From Enorma massiliensis phI (GTDB taxonomy: Bacteria > Actinomycetota > Coriobacteriia > Coriobacteriales > Coriobacteriaceae), in assembly GCF_000311845.1 (NCBI RefSeq), contig NZ_HE978574.1, positions 1,145,248 to 1,209,247 of the forward strand: a stretch of 64,000 bases of DNA. Direction: 5' to 3'. The notes under the pieces are model-generated. The model was not told where the DNA came from, searched no databases, and worked only from the letters and a program-made list of their open reading frames with translations. The position numbers were made by a program, and so were the translations under genes. Position 1 is the stretch's first letter. The number at the start of each line of letters is the position of its first letter. Positions 28,101 to 36,477 of the stretch are shown here, in pieces.

Positions 28101-29389
28101 TGGCTCGGTTCATCCCCGTATCGACATCGCCGGTTCCCGAGCGAGCGGTGCTCGTCGGCATAGAGCAGAGGGGCTCTTCTTGGCCTGTTGACCGCTCACT
28201 CGATGAGCTCGAACGTCTTGCCGATACCGCTGGAGCTGAGTGTGTTGCTCGTGTTACGCAGCGGCTCGAACGACCGAATCCTAGGACGTTTATCGGATCG
28301 GGCAAAGTGGCCGAGGTTTGCGGGCTCGTCTCGCGCCTCGACGCCGATGTTGTTATCTTCGATGATGACCTTTCTCCTTCTCAGCAGGCGAATCTTGAGA
28401 AAGCGGTTGGAGAGCCGGTGAAGATCATCGATCGAACCGCTTTGATTCTTGATATTTTCGGGTTGCACGCTCAGACGCGTGAGGGGCGGCTCCAGGTGCA
28501 GCTCGCACAGCTTCAATATCTTCTGCCGCGCCTTCGTGGCATGTGGAGCCACCTTGCGAAGGAGCAGACGCGCGGTGGCATTGGAAGCCGTTTTGGACAG
28601 GGAGAAAGCCAGCTCGAAGTCGATCGACGCATGGTTCGCAACCGCATTGCCGCGGTTCGACGCGAGCTTGCCGTGGTTGAGCGTAGAAGGTCCGTGCAAT
28701 CGAAGGAGCGGATCGCTTCTCCCGCGTTCCGCGTCGCTCTTGCGGGCTATACCAATGCTGGTAAATCTTCGCTTCTTAACCGATTGACTGGGTCGACGGT
28801 ACTTGCGCAGGATAAGCTCTTCGCTACGCTTGATCCGACGACGCGTGCTTATCGCTTGCCTGGCGGCCGGTCTATGACGATCACCGATACCGTCGGTTTC
28901 ATCCAAAAGCTTCCGCACGGGCTCGTTGATGCCTTTAAATCGACCTTGTCTGAGGTTCGTGAGGCCGATTTGATCCTCATGGTTGCCGATGCATCTGATG
29001 ATAACCTCTCTCGTCAGCTTGATGCGGTTCATCGCGTTTTGGAAGAGATTGGCGCGGGCGAGTCGCGTTCTCTTGTGGTGTTCAATAAGATTGACCTCAT
29101 AGATGCCGAAACGCTGCTCGATCTTAGGCGCATCTATCCTGATGCCGTTCTCGTTTCGGCGCGTACGGGAGAGCACATCGATGATCTGGTTGAGCGCGTG
29201 GCACTCGAGGCTGCTGCGCTCGATAAGCTTATCGACGTTCATATTCCATATGCAAACGGATCGCTGGTCCAACTCATTCGTCAATCCGGACACGTGCTCG
29301 AGGAGTCTTTCGAAGAGACGTCCACGCATCTCGTGGCAAAAGTGCCCCCTCGCATTGCCGGGTACCTTTCCGCTTATTATTCAAGCTGA
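28100..29389 (+). CDS. hflX: GTPase HflX
   Basis: 429 aa from ATG 28100, overlapping the miaA stop. The N-terminal HflX domain (NPRTFIGSGKVAEV, LSPSQQANLEKAVGEPV, RTALILDIFGLHA) is followed by a coiled coil with the ARG-TRGGIGSRFGQGE motif. The GTPase domain has G1 GYTNAGKSSLLN (about 215-226), DTVGFI and NKIDL. HflX splits stalled or heat-damaged 70S ribosomes and can rescue antibiotic-blocked ribosomes. It ends the miaB-miaA-hflX operon and converges with the next gene only 35 bp away, with no visible terminator. Confidence 0.95.
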   Translation: MARFIPVSTSPVPERAVLVGIEQRGSSWPVDRSLDELERLADTAGAECVARVTQRLERPNPRTFIGSGKVAEVCGLVSRLDADVVIFDDDLSPSQQANLEKAVGEPVKIIDRTALILDIFGLHAQTREGRLQVQLAQLQYLLPRLRGMWSHLAKEQTRGGIGSRFGQGESQLEVDRRMVRNRIAAVRRELAVVERRRSVQSKERIASPAFRVALAGYTNAGKSSLLNRLTGSTVLAQDKLFATLDPTTRAYRLPGGRSMTITDTVGFIQKLPHGLVDAFKSTLSEVREADLILMVADASDDNLSRQLDAVHRVLEEIGAGESRSLVVFNKIDLIDAETLLDLRRIYPDAVLVSARTGEHIDDLVERVALEAAALDKLIDVHIPYANGSLVQLIRQSGHVLEESFEETSTHLVAKVPPRIAGYLSAYYSS

Positions 29390-29424
29390 GGTTTCTGGCC
29401 GCCGTTGCTCATATGCGAGCTTGC

Positions 29425-30159
29425 CTACAAACTGCTGACCATAGTAAAGATGAGGATGAGCAGGGGCTGGTGCACAAGATAGATCGGCAAGCTGAGATTA
29501 CCGATCATTGAGAGGAAGGGTACGTTCGCATTCATCATCCACATGGGATAGCCCGATGCGTGATGTCCGTCGAACCAGCGTGCTGCGAAAGCACCCGCGA
29601 GGTAGAGGAATACGTTGGGTAAAAGCGGATAGTAGTCTCCTGAGACAAACGACGCCGAGGGAAACCCGAGCCAAGCTAGGCCTTCCACGGGATAGGTCGT
29701 GTGCGGCAGGGTGTAGGTTGCGGCGAAGAGCACAAGGCAGCTGATGAGCCCCGCTGCTGCTGGGAAGCGGTTAAGCAACGGTGCCGTGGCGGCATAGAGG
29801 AGCGTGCAAGCGGCCATGCAGTAGATGATGCCAAATGAGATGGGCGTATCTACCCCAGCGATGCTGGTGGCAAGGAATACGGCGCCTGCAGCTGCTGCAT
29901 AGACACCGCCCCTTTTAAGGTTGTTACGCGAAAGGCTGGTCATCCATCCTGCAAGGGCGAGAAACACCCAGCTTATCGAGGAGCGCCAGACCGTCTGGAT
30001 GATGGGGTCGGTGAACCAGGGGATTTCGAATCCGAAGAGATAGGCTGCATCATAGGCCGCATGGAACGCGACCATCGAGATGATGGTGAAGCCGCGCAGC
30101 GAGTCAAAGAAGGCGATGCGCGGCTTCCGAGGGCTCTCTTCGTGTGCGTTATCCTGCAC
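29425..30159 (-). CDS. DUF1624-like multi-pass membrane protein (predicted acyltransferase family)
   Basis: 244 aa. The N-terminus RIAFFDSLRGFTIISMVAFHA is the sugar-acyltransferase-type DSLRG...HA motif found in heparan-alpha-glucosaminide N-acetyltransferase-like and acyltransferase-3 proteins. Six or more hydrophobic helices follow. Its substrate is unknown; modification of a cell-surface glycan is a reasonable inference. It lies 8 bp after lexA on the same strand and may share the LexA-controlled transcript. Confidence 0.7.
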   Translation of the reverse strand: MQDNAHEESPRKPRIAFFDSLRGFTIISMVAFHAAYDAAYLFGFEIPWFTDPIIQTVWRSSISWVFLALAGWMTSLSRNNLKRGGVYAAAAGAVFLATSIAGVDTPISFGIIYCMAACTLLYAATAPLLNRFPAAAGLISCLVLFAATYTLPHTTYPVEGLAWLGFPSASFVSGDYYPLLPNVFLYLAGAFAARWFDGHHASGYPMWMMNANVPFLSMIGNLSLPIYLVHQPLLILIFTMVSSL

Positions 30160-30167
30160 GTCTGCTC

Positions 30168-30806
30168 CTAAAAGCGCCTCATGAGGGCGACCACCTTGCC
30201 CAGGATCTGCGGATTCTCGGCATAGATAGGCTCCATGGCATCGTTTTCGGGCTGGAGGCGTACACGACCGCGCTCCTTGTAGAACGTCTTGACCGTAGCC
30301 TCGTTATCGATCATGGCAACAACGATCTCGCCGTTCATGGCGTTCTTCTGCTCGCGTACGACCAGGTAATCGCCGTTGAAGATACCGGCATTGATCATGG
30401 AATCACCATGTACCTCGAGCACGAAAGAGGAGGCGTCGGTTGCGATCTCGGTGGGAAGGGTGAAGGTGTCCTCGACGTTTTGCTCGGCGAGGATGGGCAT
30501 GCCCGCGGCAACCCTGCCCACCAAGGGGAGCGTTACCGTACCGCGGTCCGGAGACTCCTTGACCTCTGCAAGGCTTACGGAGCTACCGTCCTCATTGAAC
30601 AGCTCGAGCGCACGGGGCTTCGTGGCGTCGCGTTTGATGAGGCCGCGCGCTTCGAGGGCGCTCAGGTGCGCATGGACCGTGGAGGGGGAGGAGAGCCCCA
30701 CGGCGGCCGCCATCTCGCGCACGCTCGGCGGATAACCCTTCTCTTGCTGGTACGCACGAATGTAGTCGTAGATTTGCTGCTGGCGCTTCGAAATCTTGCG
30801 TGCCAT
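30168..30806 (-). CDS. lexA: LexA repressor
   Basis: 212 aa from ATG 30806 (GGAGGG upstream). The N-terminal winged helix-turn-helix (QQQIYDYIRAYQQEKGYPPSVREM) is followed by a self-cleavage site A101-G102 (RVAAGMP). The Ser/Lys dyad is S136 (HGDSM) and K173 (ATVKTF). LexA represses SOS genes until RecA filaments stimulate its autocleavage. It is divergent from a LysM-domain gene, with three LexA boxes between them, as in the Bacillus lexA-yneA pair. Confidence 0.97.
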   Translation of the reverse strand: MARKISKRQQQIYDYIRAYQQEKGYPPSVREMAAAVGLSSPSTVHAHLSALEARGLIKRDATKPRALELFNEDGSSVSLAEVKESPDRGTVTLPLVGRVAAGMPILAEQNVEDTFTLPTEIATDASSFVLEVHGDSMINAGIFNGDYLVVREQKNAMNGEIVVAMIDNEATVKTFYKERGRVRLQPENDAMEPIYAENPQILGKVVALMRRF

Positions 30807-30823
30807 CGATGCTCCCTCCATAC

Positions 30824-30893
30824 AAAACATTTGTTCGATTTTTACTTGACAGGAACAACTGTTCGAAGATAATGATATACGAACACTCGTTCT
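30824..30893. promoter_or_regulatory. Divergent lexA / LysM-gene control region with three LexA boxes
   Basis: Box 1 at 30824-30837 (AAAACATTTGTTCG), box 2 at 30852-30865 (GGAACAACTGTTCG, 13 of 14 to consensus) and box 3 at 30880-30893 (CGAACACTCGTTCT). A + strand promoter TTGACA (30846-30851) with an ATAATG/TAATGA -10 near 30869-30875 contains box 2 in its spacer, exactly like recA. Box 1 is 17 bp before the lexA start codon, consistent with autorepression. Confidence 0.85.
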
Positions 30894-30959
30894 TGCGCCA
30901 GAGTTTTTTGTCCGGGTGCCGGGATATAACAGTTTCGTCAAACGAGAAAGGGGTTTCCA

Positions 30960-31424
30960 ATGCACGCTACATTCGCCATCGTCGAGGGAAACCTCGCGCT
31001 GTCTTCCGATGTTCTCTATGACGAGCCTCGTGTTCCCACCTATGCGACGCAGATCTACGAGCTTCCCGTCCGGCGCGCTGAGTCTCCTCGCAGTGCCCAT
31101 GTCGCAGCTACCCCTGTTTCATCGACGGGCTCTTTGTCGCATGCGGTCGTCGCAGGGGTTATCGTTGCTCTCCTTTCACTTGCTCTCGTCGTTGCCGCTT
31201 GGTTCATGCTTTCGAGTGAACAGCGCGCTTTCGATAGCGCCCTTGCATCATCCTCGCGCCAAACGATTACGGTGAAAGCTGGCGATTCTCTTTGGTCGAT
31301 TGCCGAAGCCTACGATATCGAGGGGCTCTCTACGCGCCAGACCTCTGATGTCATTCGCACTTGGAACGACTTGGAGACGAGCACCCTGCAGCCGGGTGAC
31401 ACCTTGATCGTGCCGCTTTCCTAA
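30960..31424 (+). CDS. SOS-controlled LysM protein, YneA-like (probable cell-division inhibitor)
   Basis: 154 aa from ATG 30960 (GAAAGGGG upstream). Residues 1-60 are probably cytoplasmic, 62-84 a single membrane helix and 102-153 a LysM domain (ITVKAGDSLWSIAEAYDIEG...LQPGDTLIVPL). Bacillus YneA and the analogous actinobacterial SOS division inhibitors share this small TM-plus-wall-binding design and the divergent position next to lexA. I infer it delays septation while DNA is repaired. Its cytoplasmic N-terminus is longer than in YneA, and the sequence alone does not prove the function. Confidence 0.8.
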   Translation: MHATFAIVEGNLALSSDVLYDEPRVPTYATQIYELPVRRAESPRSAHVAATPVSSTGSLSHAVVAGVIVALLSLALVVAAWFMLSSEQRAFDSALASSSRQTITVKAGDSLWSIAEAYDIEGLSTRQTSDVIRTWNDLETSTLQPGDTLIVPLS

Positions 31425-31562
31425 AGGGTGGCCCGCGCGCTGTCCGTACCGGGCTCGCTTAAGCCTCGGCGGCTGCCAGTTTTTGCGTCCCATGTATACG
31501 CTGTGCCTCGCTCCCTTCAACTCTTCTTTGTGACGGGCGAGCGAGCCTTTCCTATTTCCAAA

Positions 31563-31578
31563 ACGCAATATCTAGTAC
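31563..31578. promoter_or_regulatory. NrdR-box-like sequence upstream of nrdR
   Basis: ACGCAATATCTAGTAC resembles the NrdR consensus (roughly acaCwAtATaTwGtgt). A single box 65 bp before nrdR would suggest autoregulation. NrdR sites usually occur in pairs, and no second box is obvious. The rest of the 218-bp gap shows no gene. Confidence 0.4.
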
Positions 31579-31642
31579 TTCTCGGTCAGATTCTCTCAAG
31601 ACGTGGTACTCTATCTAAGTTGTTCGCGCCTGAGGAGGTTTA

Positions 31643-32086
31643 ATGCGCTGTCCGCGTTGCGGTGGAGATAATACGCGAGTCGTTGATTCGCGCATGCAGG
31701 ATGCTACGAACGCGATAAAGCGCCGCCGCGAATGTAGGTCATGCGGATATCGCTTTACCACATTCGAGCGTTGCGAAGATCCCATCGAGGTTATCAAAAG
31801 CGATGGAACCATGCAGCCGTTTGACCGGAACAAGCTTCTTGTTGGCTTGATGCGCGCGACCTCTAAGCGAGAGATCGATATCTCGCAGTTGAACGCACTC
31901 ATCGATGATATTGAGCTTGAGCTTCGGGGCCGTACCCTCACGAACGTCTCTTCACATGAGATCGGCGATATGGTGCTCAAGCGGCTCGAGAAGATAGACA
32001 AAGTGGCCTATATCAGGTTTGCATCCGTCTATCGCGATTTCAAAGACGTCGATGAGTTTTTGCAGGAACTCGATAAGCTTAGGTGA
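31643..32086 (+). CDS. nrdR: Transcriptional repressor NrdR
   Basis: 147 aa from ATG 31643 (GAGGAGG upstream). The zinc ribbon has CPRC (C3, C6) and CRSC (C31, C34) and is followed by an ATP-cone domain (VIKSDGTMQPFDRNKLLVGL). NrdR senses dATP/ATP and represses ribonucleotide reductase genes. dut follows 4 bp downstream, so a repressor of dNTP synthesis and a dNTP-pool-sanitising enzyme share an operon. Confidence 0.96.
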   Translation: MRCPRCGGDNTRVVDSRMQDATNAIKRRRECRSCGYRFTTFERCEDPIEVIKSDGTMQPFDRNKLLVGLMRATSKREIDISQLNALIDDIELELRGRTLTNVSSHEIGDMVLKRLEKIDKVAYIRFASVYRDFKDVDEFLQELDKLR

Positions 32087-32090
32087 GCGC

Positions 32091-32534
32091 ATGTCTTTAG
32101 TGAATGTACAGATCAAGCGGCTCGACCCCACGGTAGAGCTGCCCTCGTATGCCTATGCGGGTGATGCAGGGCTCGACCTTCGCGCGAATGAGACCGTCGA
32201 TATTCCACCCCATGAGCGCGTCTTGATTTCTACGGGGCTCGCCATCGCAATCCCTGACGGCTTTGCCGGCTTCGTGCAGCCGCGCAGCGGCATGGCGCTC
32301 AAGCGGGGTCTTTCCATCGCAAATACGCCTGGGCTCATCGATGCGCATTATCGTGGCGAGCTCAAGGTGATCGCAATCAATCTCGATGCGCATGAGTCTA
32401 TTCATATCGAGCGCGGCGAACGCATCGCCCAGCTCGTCATTCAAGAGGTTCCCGTCGTTCAGCTCGTTGAAGTCGACGAGCTGGATGAGACCGACCGTGG
32501 AACCGGTGGATTCGGCTCAAGCGGGGCGCGCTAA
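32091..32534 (+). CDS. dut: Deoxyuridine 5'-triphosphate nucleotidohydrolase (dUTPase)
   Basis: 147 aa from ATG 32091. All five trimeric dUTPase motifs are present: GDAGLDLRA, PRSGMALK, GLIDAHYRGEL, RIAQLVI and GTGGFGSSG. It hydrolyses dUTP to dUMP, preventing uracil incorporation and supplying thymidylate synthesis. It is close behind nrdR; the permease gene follows 53 bp later. Confidence 0.97.
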   Translation: MSLVNVQIKRLDPTVELPSYAYAGDAGLDLRANETVDIPPHERVLISTGLAIAIPDGFAGFVQPRSGMALKRGLSIANTPGLIDAHYRGELKVIAINLDAHESIHIERGERIAQLVIQEVPVVQLVEVDELDETDRGTGGFGSSGAR

Positions 32535-32587
32535 CAGGCGCCTCCGAGCACATAGTAGGGAAGAGCAATCCGAAGAAAAGGGGAGTA

Positions 32588-33928
32588 ATGGATACGTTCT
32601 TCAAGTTTTCCGAGCGCGGCTCTCATGCCGCAACGGAGGTGCGCGCCGGCCTTACGACGTTTTTGGCCATGGCGTACATCATCATCGTCAACCCGAGCAT
32701 TCTGTCTGCCGCGGGGATCAACCCGACGGCCGCAGTAACTGCGACCTGCCTGGGTGCCGCGGTTATGACGATCGCTATGGGCGTGTTCTCGAACCGTCCG
32801 CTTGCCTGCGCTTCGGGCATGGGCATCAACTCGATCGTCGCCTTTACCCTGTGCGGCAGCATGGGACTCGGCTGGCAGACCGCCATGGCCGTCATCTTCG
32901 TGGAGGGCGTTGCCATTCTGTTCCTGGTGCTCTGCGGCCTGCGCGAGGCGATCATGGAGGCCATTCCTGTGCCCCTGCGCCACGGTATCTCCATCGGTCT
33001 CGGTCTCTTCATCGCGATGATCGGCCTTAAGGATGGTGGCGTCATCGTTTCCAACGCCGACACCATGGTCTCGCTTGGCTCGCTCTTGAACGCTGATGGT
33101 GGCTACAACTTCGCTCTGCTCGTGGGCATCATCTCGATCGTCCTTACCGTGGTCCTGTATTCCATGAAGGTGAAGGGCGCTCTGCTCTGGGGCATCGTCA
33201 TCTCCGCGATCATCGGTGTGCCGCTGGGTGTCACGAGCCTGCCCACCGGCGTGGTCGCTCCGCTCGATTTCTCGACCTTCGCTGCCCCGTTCCAGGTGAG
33301 CGAGGCTTCCAATGTCATGGGAATCGTCGAGGCCATCACCACCCCGTCTCTTCTGCTCTTTGCCTTCTCGCTCATGATGAGCGACTTCTTCGACACCATG
33401 GGCACGGCGATGGCCGTGGCCAAGCAGGGCGACTTCCTCACCGAGGATGGTAAGGTCGAAGACATCAAGCCGATACTCATCGTCGACTCCGCCGCTGCTA
33501 TCGCCGGTGGCTTCGTGGGTGCTTCCTCCATCACCACCTTCGTTGAGTCCGCTTCCGGTGCAGCCGATGGTGGCCGTACCGGCCTCACCTCGGTGGTTGC
33601 CGGCGTCCTCTTCCTGCTCGCCGCGTTCTTCTCGCCGCTCATCAACTGCATTCCCTCTGCAGCCACCTGCGGCGCGCTCGTGTTCGTTGGCTTCCTGATG
33701 ATGAGCGATGTCGCCGATATCGACTGGGCCAACCCCCTCGAGGCCTTCCCGGCGTTCATGATCATCGCTGGCATTCCGTTCACGTATTCCATTTCCAACG
33801 GCATCGGCCTTGGCTTCATCACCTTCGTGGTCGTGTCTGCCGTCACGGGCAACATTCGCAAGGTTCGCCCGCTCATGTGGGTCGCCGCTGCTGCATTCTT
33901 GGTCTATTTCATCATGACCATCATGTAA
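32588..33928 (+). CDS. NCS2-type purine permease (guanine/hypoxanthine, AzgA/PbuG family)
   Basis: 446 aa from ATG 32588 (AAAGGGGAG upstream). It has about 12-14 hydrophobic helices. FFKFSERGSHAATEVRAGLTTFLAMAYIIIVNP is typical of the AzgA/PbuG subgroup, as are the GVFSNRPLACASGMGINS and FFDTMGT motifs. It would import hypoxanthine, guanine or adenine with protons. No purine riboswitch can be seen in the 53 bp upstream. A terminator follows. Confidence 0.88.
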   Translation: MDTFFKFSERGSHAATEVRAGLTTFLAMAYIIIVNPSILSAAGINPTAAVTATCLGAAVMTIAMGVFSNRPLACASGMGINSIVAFTLCGSMGLGWQTAMAVIFVEGVAILFLVLCGLREAIMEAIPVPLRHGISIGLGLFIAMIGLKDGGVIVSNADTMVSLGSLLNADGGYNFALLVGIISIVLTVVLYSMKVKGALLWGIVISAIIGVPLGVTSLPTGVVAPLDFSTFAAPFQVSEASNVMGIVEAITTPSLLLFAFSLMMSDFFDTMGTAMAVAKQGDFLTEDGKVEDIKPILIVDSAAAIAGGFVGASSITTFVESASGAADGGRTGLTSVVAGVLFLLAAFFSPLINCIPSAATCGALVFVGFLMMSDVADIDWANPLEAFPAFMIIAGIPFTYSISNGIGLGFITFVVVSAVTGNIRKVRPLMWVAAAAFLVYFIMTIM

Positions 33929-34003
33929 GCTGTGCCAATCTGCGCATAGCTCGCTGTACGTCTTGTCCAGCGTGATGGGCAGCGTAGGCATTGTTCATGG
34001 TAT

Positions 34004-34043
34004 AGAGGGCGCCTCTCGTTACAGATGGGAGGCGCTCTCTTTC
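34004..34043 (+). terminator. Terminator after the purine permease
   Basis: AGAGGGCGCCTC pairs with GAGGCGCTCTCT across a 13-base loop and is followed by TTC. The next ~150 bp before trxB are AT-richer and show no gene. Confidence 0.7.
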
Positions 34044-34192
34044 TTAGCCGACCGTTTCAACTTCCGCGTGGACCTTCGGGGCGCTTATGTCTTGTGCATA
34101 CAATTAGGTACCGAAGTAAGTGTTGAATAGGGTAGGGATAAAGCGGGAATCAGCACCTTAGCATGGTAGCTTCGTTGAATGCGAGGAGCGAT

Positions 34193-35137
34193 ATGGATAA
34201 GACGAATCGTGTGGTAGACACCGTGGTCATCGGGGGCGGTCCAGCTGGCTATGCAGCAGCCATCTACGCTGCGCGAGCAAGTTTGAAAACCGTCGTCATA
34301 GAGCAAGGCATGCCGGGCGGCCAGATTGCCACGACGGATATCGTTGAAAACTATCCCGCCATACCAACCATTACCGGCGCGGAGCTCGGTATGAAGCTGC
34401 AGGAACATGCGACGGAGGCCGGCGCAGAAAGCGTCTATGGCGTTGTTGAAGCCATTGAGCGGCTCGATGACGGCTCCTTCAATGTCGTGTGCGCAGATGA
34501 GGCCTATCAAGCGCCTGCGGTTATCGTCGCCACGGGCGCTCGTCCAAGAACCGCTGGTTTTACCGGTGAAGATCAATTCCGCGGTCGCGGTATATCGTAT
34601 TGCGCGACGTGCGACGGCATGTTTTATCGCGGGAAGAACGTGTTCGTTATCGGCGGCGGGAATGCTGCCTGTGAAGAGGGGCTGTATCTTGCGCGCATTG
34701 CGAATTCTGTAACGATGGTTGTGCGCCGCAATGAGTTTAGAGCTCCGAAGGGCGTCGTTGATAGGCTCTTGGCGCATGAGCGAGTAACAGTCCGCTATAG
34801 TACGTCGATCACTGCGGTTGACGGCGACCGGTTCCTGTCGAGTATTACGTTTAGAAATAACGATACGGGCGAAGAGCATACTGAAGCGTATGAAGAGGGC
34901 TCGTTCGGCATCTTTGTATTTGCGGGAACCGATCCAGTTGTGGAGCTCGTCCGGCCGTTCGTAGACCTTGGCTCTGATGGTGGCGTAATGACGAATGAAT
35001 CCATGGAAACGCGTACGCCGGGGCTGTATTGCGTGGGAGACATGCGCTCAAAGCGACTCCGCCAAGCGATTACCGCTGCGGCTGACGGAGCTATTGCAGG
35101 CTCTGAGGCGTATCGCTTTGTGACCGAGCGGGGCTGA
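34193..35137 (+). CDS. trxB: Thioredoxin reductase-type flavoprotein
   Basis: 314 aa from ATG 34193 (GAGGAG upstream; an in-frame ATG at 34163 lacks this). FAD-binding GGGPAGYAAAIYAAR and the NAD(P)-binding GGGNAACEEGLYLAR surround the redox-active C137-x2-C140 (CATC). GLYCVGDMR is the second FAD motif. It transfers NADPH electrons to thioredoxin or a similar disulfide protein. No thioredoxin gene is adjacent. The local base composition is more AT-rich than the flanks. Confidence 0.9.
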   Translation: MDKTNRVVDTVVIGGGPAGYAAAIYAARASLKTVVIEQGMPGGQIATTDIVENYPAIPTITGAELGMKLQEHATEAGAESVYGVVEAIERLDDGSFNVVCADEAYQAPAVIVATGARPRTAGFTGEDQFRGRGISYCATCDGMFYRGKNVFVIGGGNAACEEGLYLARIANSVTMVVRRNEFRAPKGVVDRLLAHERVTVRYSTSITAVDGDRFLSSITFRNNDTGEEHTEAYEEGSFGIFVFAGTDPVVELVRPFVDLGSDGGVMTNESMETRTPGLYCVGDMRSKRLRQAITAAADGAIAGSEAYRFVTERG

Positions 35138-35328
35138 TATGCGAGGTATAGTTTCAAGGCTCACATACGTTCGTGAGCTCATCTTGCTCATCTATTAAAT
35201 CAAGATAATATATCTTATGTAAACTTGTTAGATGAAGCCAAAGATAGCTCTTCTGTAGCCATCCTCTGATGAAGCCACGCTTTGATTCCGCCTTGACGGA
35301 ACGGTCGAGGTTATCGGATCACAACAAT
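35138..35328. other. AT-rich non-coding stretch between convergent trxB and degV
   Basis: No supported gene. It contains a small inverted repeat (GCTCACATACG/TTCGTGAGC, about 35159-35178), possibly a weak terminator for trxB, and an A/T-rich run near 35200. The following hairpin is the degV terminator. Confidence 0.5.
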
Positions 35329-35361
35329 ACGGGCGCCCTGCACTCTTTGCAGCGCGCCCGT
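35329..35361 (-). terminator. Terminator downstream of degV
   Basis: ACGGGCG pairs with CGCCCGT, with an inner CTGCA/TGCAG extension. On the minus strand it is followed by ATTGTTG, a weak T-tract. It could serve both convergent genes. Confidence 0.55.
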
Positions 35362-35440
35362 TTGCATGGCTGGATATAGTTATGCCAAAAGACATCTATC
35401 GTTGCGGATGCTAGCATCATCGCCTGATGGACCGATGCTC

Positions 35441-36289
35441 CTACCATCCGTACCCTATGATGAGCCCATCGGTCTCTGCGTAGTACGAGCACAGGCCTCC
35501 GCATGGAAGAATGGTTGCCTTTGTAGTCGGCCATTCGGCGGTAATGCGCGCCGCGAGGTCTTCCGCGGCCTTCTCGTTGAAGACATGGTCGATGAACACG
35601 TCACCGCCTTGGAAGCCGTCTTCCCGCATGGATCCAATGATTTTTTCGAATGCCTTCTTCTGGCTTCGTGCGGGACCGAGGACCTTGATAGTGCCCTCGC
35701 TGCTCGCGGTTCCAAGCATGCGGATATTGAGCTTGTTGGCAAGCATGCCGGCCACCTTGGGCATACGGCCCGCCTTGGCAAGGTTTTCGTAGCTCGAGAG
35801 CAGGAATAAGACCGTCGAAGACTGCTCTACATTGCAGATATACGCGGTAACCTCGTTGAAGGTGGCATCGGGATGTTCAGTTAGGTACCTATCTAATGCC
35901 ACGATCAATAGCTCGAGCTTGCCGCCTGCCGCACGGGAGTTCACGATGAAGATGTTGCGGGAACCATCCTCTTCGAGTACGAGATCACGTGCCATGATAG
36001 CTGCCTCATAGCTACCAGAGAGATTCGCGGAAATCGTAATGGCAATCACGTTGTCGGCTGAGCGGAAGCGGTCGGCCCATTCCCCTACGCTCGGGCATGC
36101 GCTTGATGTGGCCGATTCCTCGGCAGCGACACGGCGGTTGAGCTCGGCTACGTCGAGCGCCTCGTCATCGACATATTCCTGGCCGCCTACGTTGACCTTG
36201 AGCGGTGCGAAACGGTAAATGGTATCTGGGGCAGATGGCGTGTAGCCACGGAGGTTGCAACTGGAATCTGCTATAAGTGCCCAACTCAT
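35441..36289 (-). CDS. DegV family fatty-acid-binding protein
   Basis: 282 aa. The N-terminus WALIADSSCNLRG and the central TSSACPSVGEW and ANLSGSYEAA are the DegV motifs that cradle a fatty-acid carboxylate. The C-terminal HVFNEKAAEDLA and CGGLCSYYAETDGLIIGY complete the family pattern. In Gram-positive bacteria such proteins (FakB) present fatty acids to the kinase FakA for phospholipid synthesis. No fakA-like gene is in the window. Confidence 0.88.
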   Translation of the reverse strand: MSWALIADSSCNLRGYTPSAPDTIYRFAPLKVNVGGQEYVDDEALDVAELNRRVAAEESATSSACPSVGEWADRFRSADNVIAITISANLSGSYEAAIMARDLVLEEDGSRNIFIVNSRAAGGKLELLIVALDRYLTEHPDATFNEVTAYICNVEQSSTVLFLLSSYENLAKAGRMPKVAGMLANKLNIRMLGTASSEGTIKVLGPARSQKKAFEKIIGSMREDGFQGGDVFIDHVFNEKAAEDLAARITAEWPTTKATILPCGGLCSYYAETDGLIIGYGW

Positions 36290-36325
36290 CGTGTAGGTCC
36301 CTTCGACGGTATCGAACCTATCTGT

Positions 36326-36331
36326 ATTATA
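36326..36331 (-). promoter_or_regulatory. -10 box (TATAAT) of degV
   Basis: A perfect TATAAT on the minus strand lies 37 bp before the degV start codon. A TTCACC 19 bp further upstream is only a poor -35 match. Confidence 0.45.
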
Positions 36332-36477
36332 CGTGCTCCCTTATCGAAATGGTGAAACAGATGGTTTCTAAAACAAGATGACATAGTTTTAAAAGCAATG
36401 AGAGTATCATGTGGTTGGTACCGTGTTAGGTAGGTAATTTGTATGCTCAGTGGAACGTGCGTGGTATGGAGGATGCA

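Noticed and set aside
32535-32587. Possible purine riboswitch before the permease
   Set aside because: The gap is only 53 bp and lacks the three-way junction and conserved loops of the purine aptamer.
32531-33991. A 486-codon His/Asp-rich minus-strand frame
   Set aside because: Complement of the purine permease; composition is an artefact of reversed hydrophobic codons.
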